Source of the DNA: Phanerochaete sordida
Taxonomy: Eukaryota > Basidiomycota > Agaricomycetes > Polyporales > Phanerochaetaceae
Assembly (NCBI GenBank): GCA_019973155.2
Contig: BPQB01000030.1
Location: forward strand, 1-64,000
Reading direction: 5' to 3'
DNA length: 64,000 bases
The position numbers and the translations under genes were made by a program. Shown piece by piece: positions 22,573-32,118 of the stretch. Every line of letters starts with the position of its first letter. The first letter of the stretch is position 1. The notes under the pieces are model-generated. The model saw only the letters and a program-made list of their open reading frames with translations. It did not search any database and was not told the origin of the DNA.

Positions 22573-22857
22573 ATGCGCCCGACCCTCCTCCTTATCGCCC
22601 TCACCGCAGCCGCGCACGCCGTGCCCGGAAGCGCCGACGCGGTCTGCTGCCGCAAGAACTGCGGCGTCCACAGGCCGCGCACGCCCGATGGATCTGCAGC
22701 CGTCGACGGCGCCGCGGCCCCGCCGGCATGGCCCCCGCCGCCGGTCTGCTGCTGCACCGCGCCGACGCGGGTGCAGTGCAAGCTGGAGTGTCTGGTGCGT
22801 GTGGAGGTACTGTGGGTGTTTGGACAGGGCGCTGATGTGGGTTCGCGGCTGAATTGA
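22573..22857 (+). CDS. small secreted cysteine-rich protein, family B
   Basis: The cysteine-rich part is 22573..22794 (74 residues). The signal peptide is about residues 1-16 (RPTLLLIALTAAAHA); then come CC-x3-C, an extended alanine/proline loop (GAAAPPAWPPPP), and CCC-x7-C-x3-C. A GTGCGT donor follows the last codon of the signature exactly where the paralogs splice (22795), but I cannot place the acceptor. A CAG at 22827 would make a 33-base intron, probably too short, and the next AG lies much further on. The end given (22857) is the read-through stop, which adds 20 residues that lack homology to the family. A TATA-like box lies 50 bases upstream. It has a longer loop between CC-x3-C and CCC than the other members. 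Confidence 0.6.
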   Translation: MRPTLLLIALTAAAHAVPGSADAVCCRKNCGVHRPRTPDGSAAVDGAAAPPAWPPPPVCCCTAPTRVQCKLECLVRVEVLWVFGQGADVGSRLN

Positions 22858-23260
22858 ACGTGGGATTTTGTGGACGACGGATGCGCACGATCTGCCGAGA
22901 GTACATGGTGTGTGTGTTCCTCAGTTTGCGCATACGATGACGAAAACAGATGATATGTGTGGAGGAGCAGTAGGACTTGTGTAGTAGCGAAGAACTAACA
23001 CTCGTCCTGTGGTCTTTCTGGTCGTTCAATCATCCATTGCATTCATAATGGACTGTAGAAATACAGAATGAGCGGTATCAGCTGCAGACCCTACAAAGCG
23101 TGCGGTCAGCCGTGGTCAAGCAGCCTGGCAAAGACAGCTACCTCCAGGAAAGCCAAACTCTCGTCGCCCTTCTCCCGACATTTCGCGCGACGCGCAATGC
23201 ACTGAAAGGCGTGAGCCAACGGGTCTACCTGACAGCATAAAACTCGTACGCACACCTAGC
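22858..23260. other. intergenic region between convergent peptide genes
   Basis: No gene is seen. Confidence 0.5.
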
Positions 23261-23413
23261 TCAGCGCGCTTCCTCGCGGGCGCGGAGGCCCCCGCAGCCA
23301 CCGCACGTCGGCGGGATGTCCCCGTGGATGGGGCACTGGCGCGGACAGACGGCCGCGAGGGCGACGTTCGCGCCAGCGAGGAGAGCAAGGAGGACAGAGA
23401 TGGAGAGCTTCAT
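23261..23413 (-). CDS. small secreted cysteine-rich protein, family A (CxxC subtype)
   Basis: A single exon encodes 50 residues, below the usual ORF cut-off. The signal peptide is about residues 1-21 (KLSISVLLALLAGANVALAA). The mature part is VCPRQC, nine residues (PIHGDIPPT), CGGC, then GLRAREEAR. It is a close paralog of 16311. The upstream DNA is also shared (see 23414..24584), including the TATA-like TTTATAC at 23468..23474. It is divergent to the family B gene at 24585. Function unknown. Confidence 0.75.
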   Translation of the reverse strand: MKLSISVLLALLAGANVALAAVCPRQCPIHGDIPPTCGGCGGLRAREEAR

Positions 23414-24584
23414 GAGTTCTTACTGTGCTGCGAGAGGAATATCGCTCATAGGAGGCGCGGCCCAGTGTTTATACGCGCGGCGGTGCCGCTCAGAGCTGTC
23501 GGCGTCGCGCTATCGGAGCCCCACGCGGAGCGGCGCCGTTAAGTGTGGTACGCCGCAGCGTAGGATAACTGCTGTCGACAGGCGGAATGAGCATGTGCCT
23601 CGAGGATGTGATATCGAGGCCTGCGAGCGTCTGGTCGTACGTAAAGCTGGCTAAGTATAGCCAGTGGATGAGCTGCGGTTTTGCAGTCTAAGGGCAACGC
23701 GCGACTGCAGAGCACTAGTCGCTGCCTGTATCTTTGGTCCAGAGGGCATTTCTGGGTGTGATTCTGCGTATCTTGTGGCATAAAGGCTTTCCGAGCTTGA
23801 CCGAGGCAGGACAACGTCGCGGTTGAAGCGCAAGTTTTGGAAAACCGCGCCAGCCGGCAAGATCTGAGATACCGGCAAGCTCATGCCGAGCGCCACCACG
23901 CTGATGGCACTGCCTTTTTCAGCGGATATCCGGTTTGCTCGTTGCCGCCACGTCGATGGCCAGCAGGATGCTCCCACATGGCCATGCAGCCTGTCAAACG
24001 TCTGCGCGCGCAATCACACGCTCAACACGGCTGTCAATATGCGGTATTACTGGCTGGCCAAGTAGGGTTTTGCCCCCTCTTTGCACGTGGCCGCAACTGA
24101 CGTTTGACAAGACGTCCGAAAGGTTGCACGCGCCTGTGCGCGTGAGGGCAGCTGCCCGATTGTTATCGCGATAGCCAGAGGGTGCACGCGATGACCTGTC
24201 TCTCGACGTCAACGGGCTGTCGAGCATGCTCATCAGCGCTCCCACGGCCTCTCGAGAATGGCAACCGTACGCCTCGACTCGAGTCCCTGCCTCCCGTACA
24301 TCATGTACGCGCCTTCCGGCTCAGCACCTCGCCGCTGCCACCTGCTCACGAGCTTGTACGCTTTGACGAGGAATGCTTGACAGACGCGTCCGACCATCGT
24401 CGGGAGGCATTCGCGCATCCTGGGGGCTTGAAGTTGAAGCAGGTCCCCTATGACCCTGCATACTACAGCGCACTGAACTTGGAGCCTACTACCTGAGCAC
24501 ACCTTATCTCTGCGCTCTATTCCATATAAAACACTCACCCACAAGCACTGCCAGCCAGCCCCACAGAGCCAGCCATCCAGCAAC
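23414..24584. repeat. divergent intergenic unit, copy 2 of 3
   Basis: Related to 16470..17429. It has the same ordered blocks: GATGTGATATCGAGG (near 23606), CGTAAAGCTGGCTAAGTATAG (near 23639), GATCTGAGATACCG (near 23861), CACGCTGATGGCACTGCC (near 23898), TTATCGCGATAGCCAGAGG (near 24162) and CCGACCATCGTCGGGAGGCA (near 24391). Confidence 0.75.
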
Positions 24585-24836
24585 ATGAACCCCGCCCTCA
24601 TCCTCGTCGCCCTCGCCGCAGCGGCGCACGCCGTGCCCTCGCCCGCGGCCGACACGGTGTGCTGCCTGACCTGCTCCGTCAAGGCGCGCGCACCCAGTAG
24701 CGACACCTTCCCGCCGCCGCCGTTCTGCTGCTGCACTGCGGCGACTGAAGCGGACTGTGCGTCGAAGTGCACGGTACGATCTCTGTCTTGCCGGCGGGGT
24801 GTGTGTGCTGATGTGCTGCTGCAGGGTGTGCCGTAG
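24585..24836 (+). CDS. small secreted cysteine-rich protein, family B
   Basis: Exon 1 is 24585..24773. The intron 24774..24824 (51 bases, GTACGA...TGCAG, branch-like GCTGAT) is followed by exon 2, 24825..24836 (codons GVP and stop). The product has 66 residues. The signal peptide is about residues 1-16 (PALILVALAAAAHA); CC-x2-C, PPPPF, CCC-x7-C-x3-C and GVP follow. The intron is a multiple of three without a stop, so an unspliced mRNA would also be readable. The paralog at 27144 has the same layout and the same GVP end. The TATA box CCATATAAAA lies at 24523..24532. Function unknown. Confidence 0.77.
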   Translation: MNPALILVALAAAAHAVPSPAADTVCCLTCSVKARAPSSDTFPPPPFCCCTAATEADCASKCTVRSLSCRRGVCADVLLQGVP

Positions 24837-24990
24837 GTGGTCTTGTGCATATGGTTAGGCGGGTTGGCGGATCGGAGGCGGTCATGGTCTGCCCACCGTT
24901 TCACGATTGTTTAGTTACCCATACTCATGCGCGCGTCGACGGCAGATGTATACAGTCGTCTATCGCGCTCGTCGCAATAAATGGGAAGCA

Positions 24991-25297
24991 TTAATGTGAG
25001 AGGGTGCCGGTAGTGTGTGTGTCGCACCTGCACACGAAGAACATAGCCATGGGGGCTTTGTGGAACGATGCAGAAGTCTGCGTACTGTTTGTGCGCGGCG
25101 GCACGAGCCACAGGTACACCGGCAAAAAGGCTGATAGGAAGATCTGTCCACTGGACAGCCGCTGCGGTCTAGCAGGATGGGCTCCAGCACGACGTCAAAA
25201 TGCGTCGAAGTCAGACGTCCGCGTGCTGCCTGTGCGCTGCGGCGAGCGTGGCGGGCGCAGAGAGGAGCGCGCGGACGGAGAGCGCGGTGAAACTCAT
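24991..25297 (-). pseudogene. decayed family A gene (HKRC subtype)
   Basis: Reading the minus strand from 25297, an intact signal peptide (SFTALSVRALLSAPATLAAA) leads into AHRQHADV and then a stop, where intact paralogs have AHKRCADFC. About 90 bases further on the same motif reappears as AAHKQYADFCIVPQSP. After a frame change it continues as CRCDTHTTGT, matching CGCDIHPTGI of the paralog at 33239. Three cysteine-region features are therefore damaged: the first cysteine is replaced twice, there is an in-frame stop, and there is a frameshift. This is best explained as a pseudogene, possibly from two overlapping partial copies. Confidence 0.65.
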
Positions 25298-26044
25298 GGT
25301 ATCGGGACGGTGCGCCAGAGGCTCGCGTTTCCGCATGTATACCGGCAGAGGGATGCTGCAGTGCCTCGCACTGGAGCATGACGTCGGGCACAGTGTATGA
25401 AATTGGTGCGCCACACTGTTGCCCTTGACATGGAAGCATTCATCGATAACCTGGGCCCGTCGCCGCATGTACCTCTATAGCAATCGCCTGCGTTCTAGGT
25501 CCAGCAGCACATCGTCGAGTGCGGCATTCCTTCATCGTCGCATGTGTGCAGTGCTATCTAAAGTTCGCCGTTCGTTATCTTCTATGAAGCAAAGCTGCCC
25601 CACCGTCATCCGGCAAGTGTCTGGCAACCGGAATTGATAAAATGTCTGCCGCAGTCGATATCGGAATCGCATCTGCAGTCATGGACGCGCGTCTCGCTCG
25701 CGTCTGACACATGCAGCAGCTACATACCCTGCGGCAATTTTGTACCGCGACGTGCATGGCACATAGAAATTCTAGGTCGTGATGTCACGGATATTTGCCG
25801 TTGCATGCACTCCAACAGTCATTATCACGCCGCTCGTGAATCTAGTCCCTCTACGGCGCATCAAACGGCACTGAGCCTAATCCAAAACCTTCTGTGCGGC
25901 GCACGCCTATCCGGAATTTGCAAGACCCATCGATTTCTCTGCTGCCAAGCTCGGACGCGGCAGTGTACACGAAATTGCAATTGGCATCCGTATATGAGGG
26001 CCACGCCAGCCGCGGGCAGCCCACATCCCACGACCGCCTCCAGC
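25298..26044. other. intergenic region, no gene seen
   Basis: No gene is seen. The TATA-like CGTATATGA (25989..25997) belongs to the next gene and matches CGTATATAAGG before the 38140 gene. Confidence 0.5.
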
Positions 26045-26253
26045 ATGCAGCTCGCCGCGCTCATCGCCCTCGTTGTCCTCAGCGCACCCGCCGTCCTGGC
26101 GTTTCCTGTGCCGGCCATTACGTGCCCCGCGATATGTGAATCTGGGAAGCAGCCCCCGCCCGCCATATGCGCGATCTGCCGCCCGCCGGGCCTTGGGCCG
26201 TGGTACGTACATCCGGGTGTCGCGCCGAGAAGTGGCTCACGCAGCTTTGCAGA
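26045..26253 (+). CDS. small secreted cysteine-rich protein, family A (CxxC subtype)
   Basis: Exon 1 is 26045..26202. The intron 26203..26252 (50 bases, GTACGT...TTGCAG) ends one base before the end of the TGA, so the second exon contributes one nucleotide. The product has 52 residues: a signal peptide of about 20 residues (AALIALVVLSAPAVLA), then TCPAIC, ten residues, CAIC and RPPGLGP. The gene at 38140 is a clear paralog with a homologous intron end (GCTTTGCAGAGTG against TTTCTGCAGAGTG). Without splicing the frame stays open to 26314, so the model rests on the paralog. Function unknown. Confidence 0.66.
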
Positions 26254-27143
26254 GTGGGCGTGCCGCGACTCTGGTGGCGCGCTGGCGGTGCTGCAGCCTG
26301 CCCGCGGAACGTGATGTGCGTAGTGATGGGCGCTGTAGGACAGAACACATGCTCACATTTTGTCCGTTCCTACAGCACAGGGTACTCGGAAGCCTGAGGT
26401 GATGCATCTGGTCCTGTGCTGCTGAGCATCGGTCGATTGGAATGAGCTGCAGTACCACCAGAATATCATGAGTTTGTCGTTGCTCGGTGACACGGGCTTA
26501 TATGCCTGCGTATAATTGTGCACATTGCTTCGCAGACGTCACGGTATGCCTGCAAAACACATGCGAAGAGCGCGGGATATCTATGAGCGTGTGCCAAATA
26601 CAAAATACCCTCCTTGGTAGGATTTACTGCGCTTGGTCAGATGTTAGACGCAATTTCGTATGCTTTGCCTTTGGGACTATGACCGAGCGAAAGCAACTTC
26701 GACATGTCGTGGAAATATAGGATAAGCTTATGGCGCGCCACACTAGAGCCCTTGCACTGACTACTAGCGCCCTTTGATGCAACGCGGCGCAAAACTGGTG
26801 TCAAAACGGTGTTATTTGCTCTTTTGGATGCCGCGGTGAGTGTTTGCACCACCAGGATGACTCGTCTGGCAATTTAGCTTCTCAAATTGCGCGCGCGCGC
26901 GCTCACGTCCAGGTGTCTTCAGCCGTTATCGGTATGAGATATTACGTAGCAGCTAGGTTCGCACTTGGGTTGACGAAGTGGAGTGCTTAACACACGCGGC
27001 CGACCATCGCCGGAAGACATCTGAGCATCCGTGCGCATGTGTCTCATCTACACGCCTACACCTTCCTCCTGGAATCCCATTATACATAAACACTCGCCTG
27101 TGAGCAATCCCAGCCAGCCCCAAAGAGCCCACCGCCCCACAAC
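26254..27143. other. intergenic region, no gene seen
   Basis: Contains a (GC)n run near 26890 and a CCGACCATCGCCGGAAGACA block near 27001, shared with the upstream DNA of other family B genes. No gene is seen. Confidence 0.5.
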
Positions 27144-27392
27144 ATGAACTTTGCTCTCATTTTCGTTGCACTCGCCCCGGCGGCGCACGCCGTGCCCTCG
27201 CCCGCCAACGTCTGCTGCCTGACCTGCGTATCCAAAGCGCGCGCACCCGGCATCGATGCCATCCCGCCGCCCCCGTTCTGCTGCTGCTTTGCGGCGACAG
27301 AGGCAGACTGTTCGTCGAAGTGCAAGGTAAGAGTGTCTCCCCCGCGGTGGGGCGTTAGTAGTGCTGATGTGCTGCTGCAGGGAGTGCCGTAG
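27144..27392 (+). CDS. small secreted cysteine-rich protein, family B
   Basis: Exon 1 is 27144..27326. The intron 27327..27380 (54 bases, GTAAGA...TGCAG, branch-like GCTGAT) is followed by exon 2, 27381..27392 (GVP, stop). The product has 64 residues. The signal peptide is about residues 1-16 (FALIFVALAPAAHA), then CC-x2-C, PPPPF and CCC-x7-C-x3-C. It is the nearest relative of 24585 (VCCLTC, KARAP, PPPPFCCC, ATEADC shared). The TATA-like TTATACATAAA lies at 27080..27090. Function unknown. Confidence 0.77.
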   Translation: MNFALIFVALAPAAHAVPSPANVCCLTCVSKARAPGIDAIPPPPFCCCFAATEADCSSKCKVRVSPPRWGVSSADVLLQGVP

Positions 27393-28540
27393 ATGGCGTT
27401 GTGCGCATAGTGGAGCGCGATGGTGGATCGGGACGGTCTATGGTCTGTCCATCGTTTCAGAGTCGTCTTATTACCCATGCTCATGCGCGAGTCGAAGATA
27501 GATGTGTGTCTGTCGTTCTTCAACGTCGTCACGTCATGTACTAGATGTCGCGCTAGTTGTACAACAAATGTATAGTATGGTCGTAAAGCGCACAACGCTG
27601 CTGACTGGCGTGTACCATAAGCCACAACCGTCCACCGCTTTCTTGTGACGGCAAGGACAACAAATGCACCGGCGAGGAGCTGAGGATGGTGAGCACGGCT
27701 CGAAGGAGCTGCGCACTGGAGTCGGAGAGCGACGCCTAAGCAATTAATGGCGCGCGGCGCAGCCGCATCTACGGATTGTCCAGATAATGATGTGACGAGT
27801 TCCTGCATATTGTATGGTTGAATCAGTACTCCAGTTATCGTGCGACCTGGGGGCACGACGGAACGGCGCAGTGGCTGGAGGTCGACAGCCGGCGCGTCAG
27901 CAGCCATAATCAGAGATAAGATAACGCGGATCATTCCAGGCGGCACCATGCTGATGGCACTACCATTTCCAGCAGATGTTCGTTTTAGTCGTTACCGCCA
28001 TCTCGATGTTCGGCGAAACGGCCACAAACCGCCGTACAGCTCTGAAGACAGTCATAACACCTGTTTTAATACTCGCAGATGCTCTCAACGTGCTGCATAC
28101 CGGCCGACACGGCAGTAGCGCGTCTTGGCGTTGCTGAGCGCTGAGCAACATTATTTTACAGGTGCGTCCGACCATCACCGGGGGACACGTCTATGTCCGT
28201 GTGTGTACCCACGCTGCTTGATTTTATTGCACTGGATTACTGACACCTCGGGTGCTCTGCAGTTAAAAGACGACAGCACTCCGAGTACTGGCAGTGCTCT
28301 CGCGCCTCCTCCTCAAAAGTTTGAAGCAGCAGCCGATTTATATCACGGACGGGGTGCTCGCAAGGCTCTCGACACAGCCACGATAAAGGCAGCGCAAGCA
28401 CGAGTTGCCTCATGAGACGTACAAGCTGGGCACTATCGCAGCGCGAAGTGGACTCGTGGGAAACGGAACTCCACAAGGCTTCGCTGCAAAGCCCACACGG
28501 TCGGTAGACCCATCGTTTCCACAGTTTTGGCTGCGCGCCG
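27393..28540. other. intergenic region with orphan copies of array promoter DNA
   Basis: 27930-28010 resembles the CACGCTGATGGCACTGCC block of the divergent units. Near 28166 CCGACCATCACCGGGGGACA recurs, but no family B gene follows, so a gene may have been lost here. No intact gene is seen. Confidence 0.45.
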
Positions 28541-28544
28541 CATG

Positions 28545-28660
28545 TTGGCGAAGCGGCTCCGCGGACGCATACAGTACACACTCGCACACGCAGGCGGCTG
28601 CGAGCACGACACACGCTCTGGCGCTGAAAATGACTGTGAGAGCACAGACTGGGATCCATA
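28545..28660 (-). pseudogene. possible relic of a family A gene
   Basis: The DNA just to the right (28730-28900) matches the upstream region of the family A genes at 16311 and 23261: GGTGCCGCTGAGCTGTCGG and GCTGCGGTCTGTCAGAGCGA. At the expected gene position one minus-strand frame reads a signal-peptide-like SARACVVLAAACVCEC, but it lacks a start codon and the second cysteine pair. This is inferred from position and weak similarity. Confidence 0.35.
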
Positions 28661-28679
28661 AACGTCGAGTGCATGCGCG

Positions 28680-29646
28680 CGTAAATTACACTCTTCGGCG
28701 GCCCTTCAGACGCTGCCCGGTGTCTACATGAGCGGAGGTGCCGCTGAGCTGTCGGAGAGTCCACGCGGAACGGCATCATATCGCAGCAGCGTTGCACTGC
28801 TATCGACAGACGCGAGAATATGCCGCGGCGCGGCGCGCGTGTTGACGTAAACGTGTGCCGGTCGAATGAGCTGCGGTCTGTCAGAGCGACGTGCGAGTGT
28901 GCAGCCTCGGCATCTGCTGACGCTGCTTGTCGTTCCCCCAGAGTTTTGCGGTTGAAGCATGCATATACGTGGTGCCGAAGAGCTGTAATAACTATGTTTC
29001 ACAGGACAAGATAGAGGCGACAAGGCTCCTCCGCTCGGTGGTGGAGGCCATGCTAGCAGCTCTTTGGATAGTAGGAGTTCGACCTAAGAGTCCTGACGGA
29101 TCCTCTCAGGCGCCACCTTGAAGCTGATGGCGCGATCTGTTCAACAGATATGCGTACCGACGGTTGGCCCCGTCGAGTCGCCGATTAGTCCCGTGCGGAT
29201 ACTCTATCCCGTAGGATACCGCGACGCCGCACACAATCTTTTAATGCTTCCGAGATAACATACTCCAACTAGGCAGGCTCAAGGTGATACTTTCCCGTAT
29301 ACACTGCTCAAGAAGTTTCTTTGACACCAAGTGGAAATATAGCGGATGTATGACCGCCACCGGAAGACATGCGCGTGCCCATAACACTCAAATAGTGCAG
29401 ATCTGCTTCCGCAATTACGTGTGGGCCTGTCAAGTACTACGTCTCTCGTAGAAACGATCTGTCCAGCTTGGTGAGTGCTCTCACGATTCACTCTTGCAAT
29501 CTTTTGGAACGCATGTCCCAATTCCTAGTACACCCTCAAGTATCTCACAGCTAAATACACAACCTTAGCGCCCCACTCTGCTCATCTCCTACAAAAGCCA
29601 CCCCTCGAGCCGAGTCCACCCAGTCCACCCAGCCCACCGCCCCACA
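28680..29646. repeat. divergent intergenic unit, copy 3 of 3 (diverged)
   Basis: Left part as described for 28545. The right part has ACCGCCACCGGAAGACATGC near 29352, a diverged form of the CCGACCATCGCCGGGAGACA block, at about the same distance from the following family B gene as in copies 1 and 2. Confidence 0.5.
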
Positions 29647-29924
29647 ATGTGCTCGCCTCTCATCCGCGTCACTCTCGCCGCTGCGGCGCACGCCGCGCCC
29701 TCGTGCACCACCAAAACCGTCTGCTGCGTGCGCCCAGTCAGTGCGTGCGGCGGCACCCGCGCGGTGGACTGCGCGCCCGTCACGTCGGTCGTCGTCGAGG
29801 CCGTCCCGCCTGCCCGCGTCTGCTGCTGCAGTGTGCCGGCGCAGGATCCGTGCGCGACGACGTGCAAGGTGTGTTTTGGGGGTCTTGGATTTGTTCTGTG
29901 CGTGCTGACGCGAGGGCGCAGTGA
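29647..29924 (+). CDS. small secreted cysteine-rich protein, family B (10 cysteines)
   Basis: Exon 1 is 29647..29868. The intron 29869..29921 (53 bases, GTGTGT...GCGCAG, branch-like GCTGAC) is followed directly by TGA (29922..29924). The product has 74 residues. The signal peptide is about residues 1-17 (SPLIRVTLAAAAHAA), then an extra cysteine, CC at 26-27, two extra cysteines in a longer loop, and CCC-x7-C-x3-C ending TTCK. It has the largest cysteine count in the family. It is divergent to the relic at 28545. The upstream box is CTACAAAAG rather than a clear TATA. Function unknown. Confidence 0.7.
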
Positions 29925-30199
29925 ACGTTTGTGACCCTGCGCGTGTGGCGAGTTAAAACTACCCTCGCGAACGGATGGATAGTGAGTGCTGCGTCTGGGC
30001 GCATTACCTTAGCTCATGTTTAACTTTTGCGGTAGACATGCGCGCGCATTGGCTACGGATATAGTCATCACATTTCTTTAGCAACCCATATTCCGTATCT
30101 CTGTACCGCGCGCAATGATACCACACCTGACATTACCCATGCATATGGCAATATTTGACGTAAATCTTCACAAAAAAAATGGAACGCTCGATGCAGCCA
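29925..30199. other. intergenic region left of the MITE
   Basis: AT-richer than its surroundings; no gene is seen. Confidence 0.5.
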
Positions 30200-30479
30200 C
30201 ACAGGGTGATTCCGGGACTTTTTTTGGTCGGAAAACGGTCATAAAATTGGGCGACAAAGTCATCGTTTTGTAACAGTTGAACGCCACTGTAAATTAGTCT
30301 ATCAACTGGCGAAAAACGGTAGATTTCGGGTCAAATCATGGAAAAACGCGCGAAAATAGCACAAAAGCTGTAATTTAGCATCACTTTTGGAATCCAGAAA
30401 ACGGTCATAAAACCACGCCATTATCGTCCAATTTTTGAGCCCATTTTCCAACGAAAACAATCCCCAGAATCACCCTGTG
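30200..30479. mobile_element. MITE-like non-autonomous DNA transposon
   Basis: A 280-base element begins CACAGGGTGATTC and ends GAATCACCCTGTG. The inverted match continues imperfectly for about 39 bases (CGGGACTTTTTTTGGTCGG against TGGGGATTGTTTTCGTTGG). It is flanked by CCA on both sides (30197..30199 and 30480..30482), a possible 3-base target duplication. The interior is AT-rich, has no ORF, and contains AAAACGGTCATAAAA twice in direct orientation (near 30232 and 30398). The superfamily is not identified. Confidence 0.82.
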
Positions 30480-30482
30480 CCA

Positions 30483-30950
30483 CAGCAAGGACAGCGCGCG
30501 TTACACTACAATACTTTTTGCTCTCTGCGAGTACTAATGTAATTTGGTCGCATCGCGATCCTCATGCTTTTGCACGCGCGCACGTTCAGCGACGGAGGGG
30601 CATCCTGCGACCTATGAAGAGCTACGATAGGCGACAAGCATGACGCTCGACACAGCCGCGATGGAGACAGCGTGCGATCGCCACCCATTATTTTTCGAAA
30701 CATCACAGAGGACAGCGCCTGCCTCTCCATCTCCGCGGTAGTTTACTAGCGCACAAGATGCCCCGCAATTTCAAGACACTGCTTAGTCGAGCGCAGCGAA
30801 TGCGTTACGGCTACCCATGAGAACGACAGCTCACTCCGAGACCATCCGTGTCTCAGAGCCGCGCCCTGCGCGCGCTACAGCGCCTCATCATGACCCGACT
30901 GCATATAAGAGCGCGGTTAGCCAACGAGGTCCAGCAGCTTCAAGCCAAAA
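30483..30950. other. upstream region of the 30951 gene
   Basis: No gene is seen. The TATA box GCATATAAGAGCGCGGTTAG at 30901..30920 is repeated almost exactly at 32070 before the next paralog. Confidence 0.55.
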
Positions 30951-31262
30951 ATGCGCACCACCCTCGTTCTCATCGCCCTCGCCTCCGCCGCTTTCGCCGC
31001 GCCCCAGCCCGGACCGGGGCCCGTGGAGGCGGTCTGCTGCGTAGAGTGCTACGTGCTCAACGCGCGCGCGCCCGCACCGTCCACGAGCGCGGACCCCATC
31101 GAGCCGCCGACGGAGTGCTGCTGCAGGGCCGTCACACAGGCCGGGTGCGCGACGAAGTGTCCGGTGCGTGGTCCTTTTACCGTCTGGATTTCTCGTGCTG
31201 AGGGCGGCTGTTGAACGCAGTACGACGCTTTGCTTGCGAGACGAGAGGCACGCGAGGTGTGA
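30951..31262 (+). CDS. small secreted cysteine-rich protein, family B
   Basis: Exon 1 is 30951..31163. The intron 31164..31220 (57 bases, GTGCGT...ACGCAG) is followed by exon 2, 31221..31262. The product has 84 residues. The signal peptide is about residues 1-17 (RTTLVLIALASAAFAA), then QPGPGPVEAVCC-x2-C, a loop with ARAPAPSTSADP, and CCC-x7-C-x3-C. Exon 2 gives the tail YDALLARREAREV. The tail aligns with VDTLLREREANGL of the adjacent paralog at 32119, which supports the splice model because the two introns differ in sequence. TATA lies 45-50 bases upstream. Confidence 0.8.
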
Positions 31263-32118
31263 GCGGACGGAGCGTGGCTGCGCGGTAGGTGCTGGACGGC
31301 CTCGTACGAGTGCCGTCGCTTATGGACGCGTCCGTGATAGATGCGCTCACGGCGCTTTCAGAGTGTGCAGAAGATGCCGTGCTGGTCTGCGCTTGCGTAC
31401 GCTACGTATTTGTGACGTACACAAGTCCTACTACCGACCGCGGCGGATCACGGGTCCTGCAACCATCATTTCCGGGCAATATATGCTACGCTGCACATGG
31501 CCGACAAAGGCCGCGCGCACTACGTGATTATATGCAATGGAGGCACAGTGGCTGTTATACTGCGATCTGCTCGCATCGTCTGTATTATTTACCCGCAGTA
31601 AAATTTAGCCATCTACCTTGAGACGGGTGTGACGTGCAAGGTGCCGTTTGGAGGTCCTAGATTTATTCTGAGTTCGATGACCTCAGATACTGTGGCACAT
31701 TTTGTAGCGCGCACAATGTAATTAGGGACGAGACCGTGCCACAGGCGACGAGATGCGCTAGTAGTATGTAGCCAACAGGAAACTCGCTGCGGCCACAACA
31801 AAGACCGCGTGCGAGTCTCTGTCCATTATTTCCATACGCCTCAGGGAGGCACAACAGCCACTGCCGTACAACAGCGCCTTCCTCTCCATTCCGCGCCAGC
31901 CGTCCGGTGGACCAGATGCTACGCGGGATCAAGTCCCTTACATGTCGAGCGCGGAACTTGCTGTACGGCTATCCGCGGGGATGGCGGCCATGTCCACGAT
32001 TGTACCTAATAATACTGGCCATGTTTCATGACGGCGTTCTACGCCTCAGCGCCTCGCGACAGGTCGACTGCATATAAGAGCACGGTTGGCCAACGATTTC
32101 TAGCAGCTTCAAGCTAAG
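31263..32118. other. intergenic region, no gene seen
   Basis: Between tandem paralogs. The GCATATAAGAGCACGGTTGG box at 32070 belongs to the next gene. No other gene is seen. Confidence 0.55.

Noticed and set aside
26884..26900. (GC)n run as a meaningful repeat
   Set aside because: Too short (about 14 bases) to be more than a trivial microsatellite.
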